Positions 4,709 through 6,660 of a DNA stretch of 6,660 nt are shown here, piece after piece. Position 1 is the first letter of the stretch. Every line of letters starts with the position of its first letter. The stretch covers positions 1 through 6,660 of the forward strand of contig CALCDN010000035.1 of assembly GCA_937900755.1 (NCBI GenBank), read 5' to 3'. The translations under genes and the position numbers were made by a program. The notes beneath the pieces were generated by a model, which saw nothing but the letters and a program-made list of their open reading frames with translations, was not told where the DNA came from and did not search any database. This DNA is from an uncultured Acetobacter sp. (lineage in GTDB: Bacteria; Pseudomonadota; Alphaproteobacteria; Acetobacterales; Acetobacteraceae).

Positions 4709-6007
4709 CTAGTTGTTCATGGCTTCGAAGAAGTCGTTGTTCGTTTTGCTGTATTTGAGCTTGTCGAGCAGGAAGTCCATGGCGTCCATGGTGCCCATGG
4801 GAGCCAGAATTCGGCGCAGCACCCACATTTTGGACAGGGTGGAGCGGTCAACCAGCAGTTCTTCCTTACGTGTGCCGCTTTTGGTGATGTCAATGGCGGG
4901 GAAGGTGCGCTTGTCGGCCAGCTTGCGGTCAAGGATCAGCTCGGAGTTGCCCGTGCCCTTGAACTCTTCAAAGATCACTTCGTCCATGCGGCTGCCGGTG
5001 TCGATCAGGGCGGTGGCGATAATGGTCAGGGAGCCGCCTTCCTCAATGTTGCGGGCAGCACCAAAGAAGCGCTTGGGCCGCTGCAGGGCGTTGGCGTCCA
5101 CACCACCGGTCAGCACCTTGCCCGATGAGGGCACGACCGTGTTGTAGGCGCGTGCCAGACGGGTAATGGAGTCGAGCAGGATCACCACGTCGCGCTTGTG
5201 TTCAACAAGGCGCTTGGCTTTTTCGAGCACCATTTCGGTCACCTGCACATGGCGGTGTGCGGGCTCGTCAAAGGTGGAGGCAATGACTTCGCCACGCACG
5301 GAGCGGGCCATGTCGGTCACTTCCTCGGGGCGTTCGTCAATCAGCAGCACAATCAGGAACACTTCGGGGTGATTGGCCGAAATGGAGGAGGCAATGCTCT
5401 GGAGCATGACCGTCTTGCCCGAGCGCGGGGGGGCTACGATCAGCGCGCGCTGGCCCATGCCAATGGGGGAGACCAGGTCGATCACCCGTGGGGTGAAGTC
5501 CTTCTGGGCGCCTTTTTTGTTTTTGTCGCCCTTGGGTTCGGGGGCGGTTGCCTGGCTTTCCACTTCCATCTGCAAGCGGCGCTCGGGGTAGAGCGGGGTC
5601 AGGTTGTCAAAGTTGATCCGGTGGCGCACCGCATCGGGGGACTCAAAATTGATCGTGTTGATCTTGAGCATGGAGAAGTAGCGTTCGCCGTCCCGCGGGG
5701 CGCGAATCTGCCCTTCAACCGTATCGCCCGTGCGCAGGCCAAAGCGGCGGACCTGGGTGGGGGAGATGTAAATGTCGTCCGGGCCGGGAAGATAGTTGGA
5801 TTCGGGCGCACGCAGGTAACCAAACCCGTCATGCATGATCTCAAGCGTGCCTTCGCCATAAATGGCCTGATCATTGTCCGCCAGTGTTTTGAGGATGGCG
5901 AACATCATGTCCTGCTTGCGCAGGGAGGACGCGTTTTCGATATTCAGGTCTTCAGCGCAGGCCAGAAGGTCGGCTGGGGACTTGGCCTTGAGTTCCGCAA
6001 GATGCAT
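4709..6007 (-). CDS. rho: Transcription termination factor Rho
   Basis: Rho is a hexameric RNA-dependent ATPase/helicase that ends transcription at C-rich, G-poor sites. At 432 residues it runs collinear with E. coli Rho (419) through the N-terminal domain: MHLAELKAKSPADLLA (Rho-N helices) and the RNA-binding OB fold with DGFGYLRAPESNYLPGPDDI (60-79). A Lys-rich insert of about 14 residues follows in the linker (roughly 152-168). The ATPase core then has Walker A APPRSGKT (192-199, Lys198), DERPEE (224-229, with catalytic Glu225), Walker B VILLDSITR (275-283, Asp279), the RNA-contacting TGGVDANALQRPKRFFGAAR (300-319) and the arginine finger Arg380 in SGTRKEE. All key residues are kept. The start ATG (6007) is preceded by AGGG ten bases upstream. 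rho has its own promoter, a long leader and its own intrinsic terminator, so it is probably transcribed alone. The family call is certain. Confidence 0.99.
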   Translation of the reverse strand: MHLAELKAKSPADLLACAEDLNIENASSLRKQDMMFAILKTLADNDQAIYGEGTLEIMHDGFGYLRAPESNYLPGPDDIYISPTQVRRFGLRTGDTVEGQIRAPRDGERYFSMLKINTINFESPDAVRHRINFDNLTPLYPERRLQMEVESQATAPEPKGDKNKKGAQKDFTPRVIDLVSPIGMGQRALIVAPPRSGKTVMLQSIASSISANHPEVFLIVLLIDERPEEVTDMARSVRGEVIASTFDEPAHRHVQVTEMVLEKAKRLVEHKRDVVILLDSITRLARAYNTVVPSSGKVLTGGVDANALQRPKRFFGAARNIEEGGSLTIIATALIDTGSRMDEVIFEEFKGTGNSELILDRKLADKRTFPAIDITKSGTRKEELLVDRSTLSKMWVLRRILAPMGTMDAMDFLLDKLKYSKTNNDFFEAMNN

Positions 6008-6185
6008 CTAATAAATGCCCTGACTGGCAAGAAAAGTTCAAAAGGGGAAGGTCCGGGTCGTTCCATGCGCGGCAGAGCCGGTCGGGGAGACCGGTAGCAA
6101 GCATGCCTGAGGAGGCATGTCCGAGCCAGAAGGAACCTGACAGGAAGGGAAACCGCTGGGCAGGTGAAGTCAGCCAGCGTCTTGG
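6008..6185 (-). promoter_or_regulatory. Structured C-rich leader of the rho mRNA
   Basis: From the predicted transcription start (about 6185) to the ATG, the rho mRNA has an untranslated leader of about 178 bases. Three perfect short hairpins can be drawn: 6154-6159 with 6174-6179 (6 bp, 14-base loop), 6102-6107 with 6114-6119 (CATGCC/GGCATG, 6-base loop) and 6078-6083 with 6089-6094 (CCGGTC/GACCGG, 5-base loop); the last two can each add a G-U pair. By hand count the RNA has about 64 C to 41 G, with pyrimidine runs such as TTTCCCTTCCTGTC and CCTTCCCCTTTTG, as expected of Rho-loading RNA. Rho autoregulation through its leader is known in E. coli; applying it here is inference. An ATG (6118) opens a 26-codon frame inside the leader, without a good ribosome binding site. 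Confidence 0.6.
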
Positions 6186-6187
6186 AT

Positions 6188-6200
6188 AGGTATATTACCT
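6188..6200. repeat. 13-base palindrome over the rho -10 element
   Basis: AGGTA-TAT-TACCT is a perfect inverted repeat with a 3-base centre and contains the whole -10 hexamer of the rho promoter. It could be an operator or a chance by-product of the AT-rich -10. No other copy was noticed in this window. Confidence 0.4.
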
Positions 6201-6220
6201 GCGCTGGAATTGATCGTCAA
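6192..6220 (-). promoter_or_regulatory. Sigma-70 promoter of rho
   Basis: On the minus strand TTGACG (6220-6215, five of six to consensus) is followed after exactly 17 bases by TAATAT (6197-6192, four of six, with the strongly conserved first TA and last T kept). Transcription should begin near 6185. It lies in the 249-base gap between the corA stop and rho, so rho does not depend on read-through from corA. No terminator for corA is visible in 6221-6256, so read-through may add to it. Confidence 0.82.
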
Positions 6221-6256
6221 CACAGGATGTAGGGCCGCGCGCGGTGGTGGCGGGTG

Positions 6257-6660
6257 TTACTTGATCCCCCCCAGCCAGCCTTTTTTCCAGAACCAGAGCA
6301 GGGGCAGCACAATGGTCGTGGCCATAAGCCCAAGCGAGTACCAGTAGCCGAAGGACCAGTTCAACTCGGGAATATCCTTGAAGTTCATGCCGTAAATTCC
6401 GGCAATCAAAGTAGGGGCCACCCCGATAAAGCTGACCACGGTCAGCACTTTCATCACCCCGTTCTGTTCGATGTTGATGAAGCCCAGTGTGGCGTCGAGC
6501 AGGAACTCCACCTTGTCCTGCGACTGGGAGACATAGGCATCAAGCGAGGACAGGTCGCGGCTGACCGAGGTTATGCGCGCGCGCAGGACGCCCGACAGCG
6601 CATAGGCCGCGGTTGTTTTGCCGTCTTCATCAGCGGTGGGGGCGGCAAGGGGTGTGGGGG
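6257..6660 (-). CDS. corA: CorA-type magnesium/divalent cation channel, C-terminal part (5' end outside window)
   Basis: CorA proteins form pentameric inner-membrane channels that let Mg2+, and sometimes Co2+ or Ni2+, into the cell. Only the last 133 codons are present; the frame is open to the right edge of the window, so the GTG at 6511 is internal and not the start. The visible part begins with a Pro/Ala/Thr-rich linker, then the end of the long stalk helix (SRDLSSLDAYVSQSQDKV), the family segment EFLLDATLGFINIEQN, the first membrane helix (about VMKVLTVVSFIGVAPTLIAG) ending in the signature YGMNF selectivity motif, an acidic loop with PELNW, the second membrane helix (WYSLGLMATTIVLPLLWF) and the short basic tail KKGWLGGIK inside the cell. 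All landmark features of the CorA C-terminus are intact. It stops with TAA at 6257, 36 bases before the rho promoter. Whether the substrate is Mg2+ or, as in the related ZntB branch, zinc cannot be judged from this part. Confidence 0.93.
   Translation of the reverse strand, partial: PTPLAAPTADEDGKTTAAYALSGVLRARITSVSRDLSSLDAYVSQSQDKVEFLLDATLGFINIEQNGVMKVLTVVSFIGVAPTLIAGIYGMNFKDIPELNWSFGYWYSLGLMATTIVLPLLWFWKKGWLGGIK

Noticed and set aside
4676..5128. A 150-codon plus-strand frame antisense to the rho 3' half, with an excellent AGGAGGAGG seven bases before its ATG and 17 bases after tusA
   Set aside because: The AGGAGG is the loop of the rho terminator. The frame is in codon register with rho, so it can only be stopped by TTA, CTA or TCA codons in rho, which are rare in this high-GC gene. 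Its composition (many His, Gly, Val) is that of a mirrored gene and no domain is recognisable.
5198..6097. A 299-codon plus-strand frame covering most of rho
   Set aside because: It is again in antisense codon register with rho, which explains its length, has no ribosome binding site and translates to a Gly/His/Val-rich sequence with no family features.
6077..6150. Plus-strand reading of the rho leader as a CsrA-sponge-like small RNA (GGA motifs in hairpin loops GGGGA and TGAGGA, then AAGGAA and AGGAAG)
   Set aside because: No plus-strand promoter or intrinsic terminator brackets it, and the clear promoter in the region fires on the minus strand to give the rho leader. The GGA motifs are the complement of the C-rich Rho-loading sequence.
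1..6660. Mobile elements, CRISPR, phage, toxin-antitoxin, tRNA or rRNA genes
   Set aside because: I looked for terminal repeats, transposase motifs, spaced direct repeats, tRNA TTC-arm patterns and small paired genes and saw none. The content is core chromosomal genes.

Overview
The window looks like ordinary chromosome from a high-GC alphaproteobacterium, most likely an acetic acid bacterium (Acetobacteraceae). The evidence is an alphaproteobacterial ornithine-lipid acyltransferase (OlsB), a Fur protein of the alphaproteobacterial Fur/Mur type without the paired cysteines of E. coli Fur, an lnt gene followed by an XRE-type regulator, and a Rho that matches E. coli Rho closely except for one Lys-rich insert. 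Genus and species cannot be fixed from sequence reading alone.

Layout. Left edge, plus strand: the 3' end of a DUF2076-type Gly/Asp-rich protein (to 316), closed by a textbook intrinsic terminator (357-385). From 450 to 4214, all on the minus strand and probably one transcription unit read right to left: fur (4214-3723), olsB (3726-2881, sharing the 4-base ATGA overlap with fur), lnt (2799-1114) and an XRE-family regulator (971-450). A 159-base divergent spacer (4215-4373) separates fur from a plus-strand TusA-family gene (4374-4658). That spacer holds a good promoter candidate for tusA with an inverted repeat across its -35 and -10. tusA converges on rho (6007-4709, minus). The intrinsic terminator of rho reads into the 3' end of tusA, so the tusA stop codon lies in the terminator loop. 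rho has its own near-consensus promoter (6192-6220) and a structured, C-rich leader of about 178 bases. The right edge holds the C-terminal part of a CorA-type Mg2+ channel (6257-6660, minus).

How the genes fit together. fur-olsB-lnt joins a metal-responsive repressor to two envelope enzymes: acylation of ornithine, the first step to ornithine lipids, and the last acylation step of lipoprotein maturation. The 4-base overlap suggests translational coupling of Fur and OlsB. rho is an independently controlled housekeeping gene, and its leader fits the known habit of rho genes to be autoregulated. corA and tusA appear to be independent neighbours.

I found no mobile element, CRISPR array, phage, toxin-antitoxin pair, tRNA or rRNA, and nothing I would call a new biological system. 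The most notable points are the fur-olsB-lnt arrangement, the altered metal ligands in Fur, the convergent tusA/rho overlap through a terminator, the rho leader, the tusA operator-like repeat and the Rho linker insert. Gene-free stretches are all short (133, 142, 81, 159, 50 and 249 bases) and are described below.
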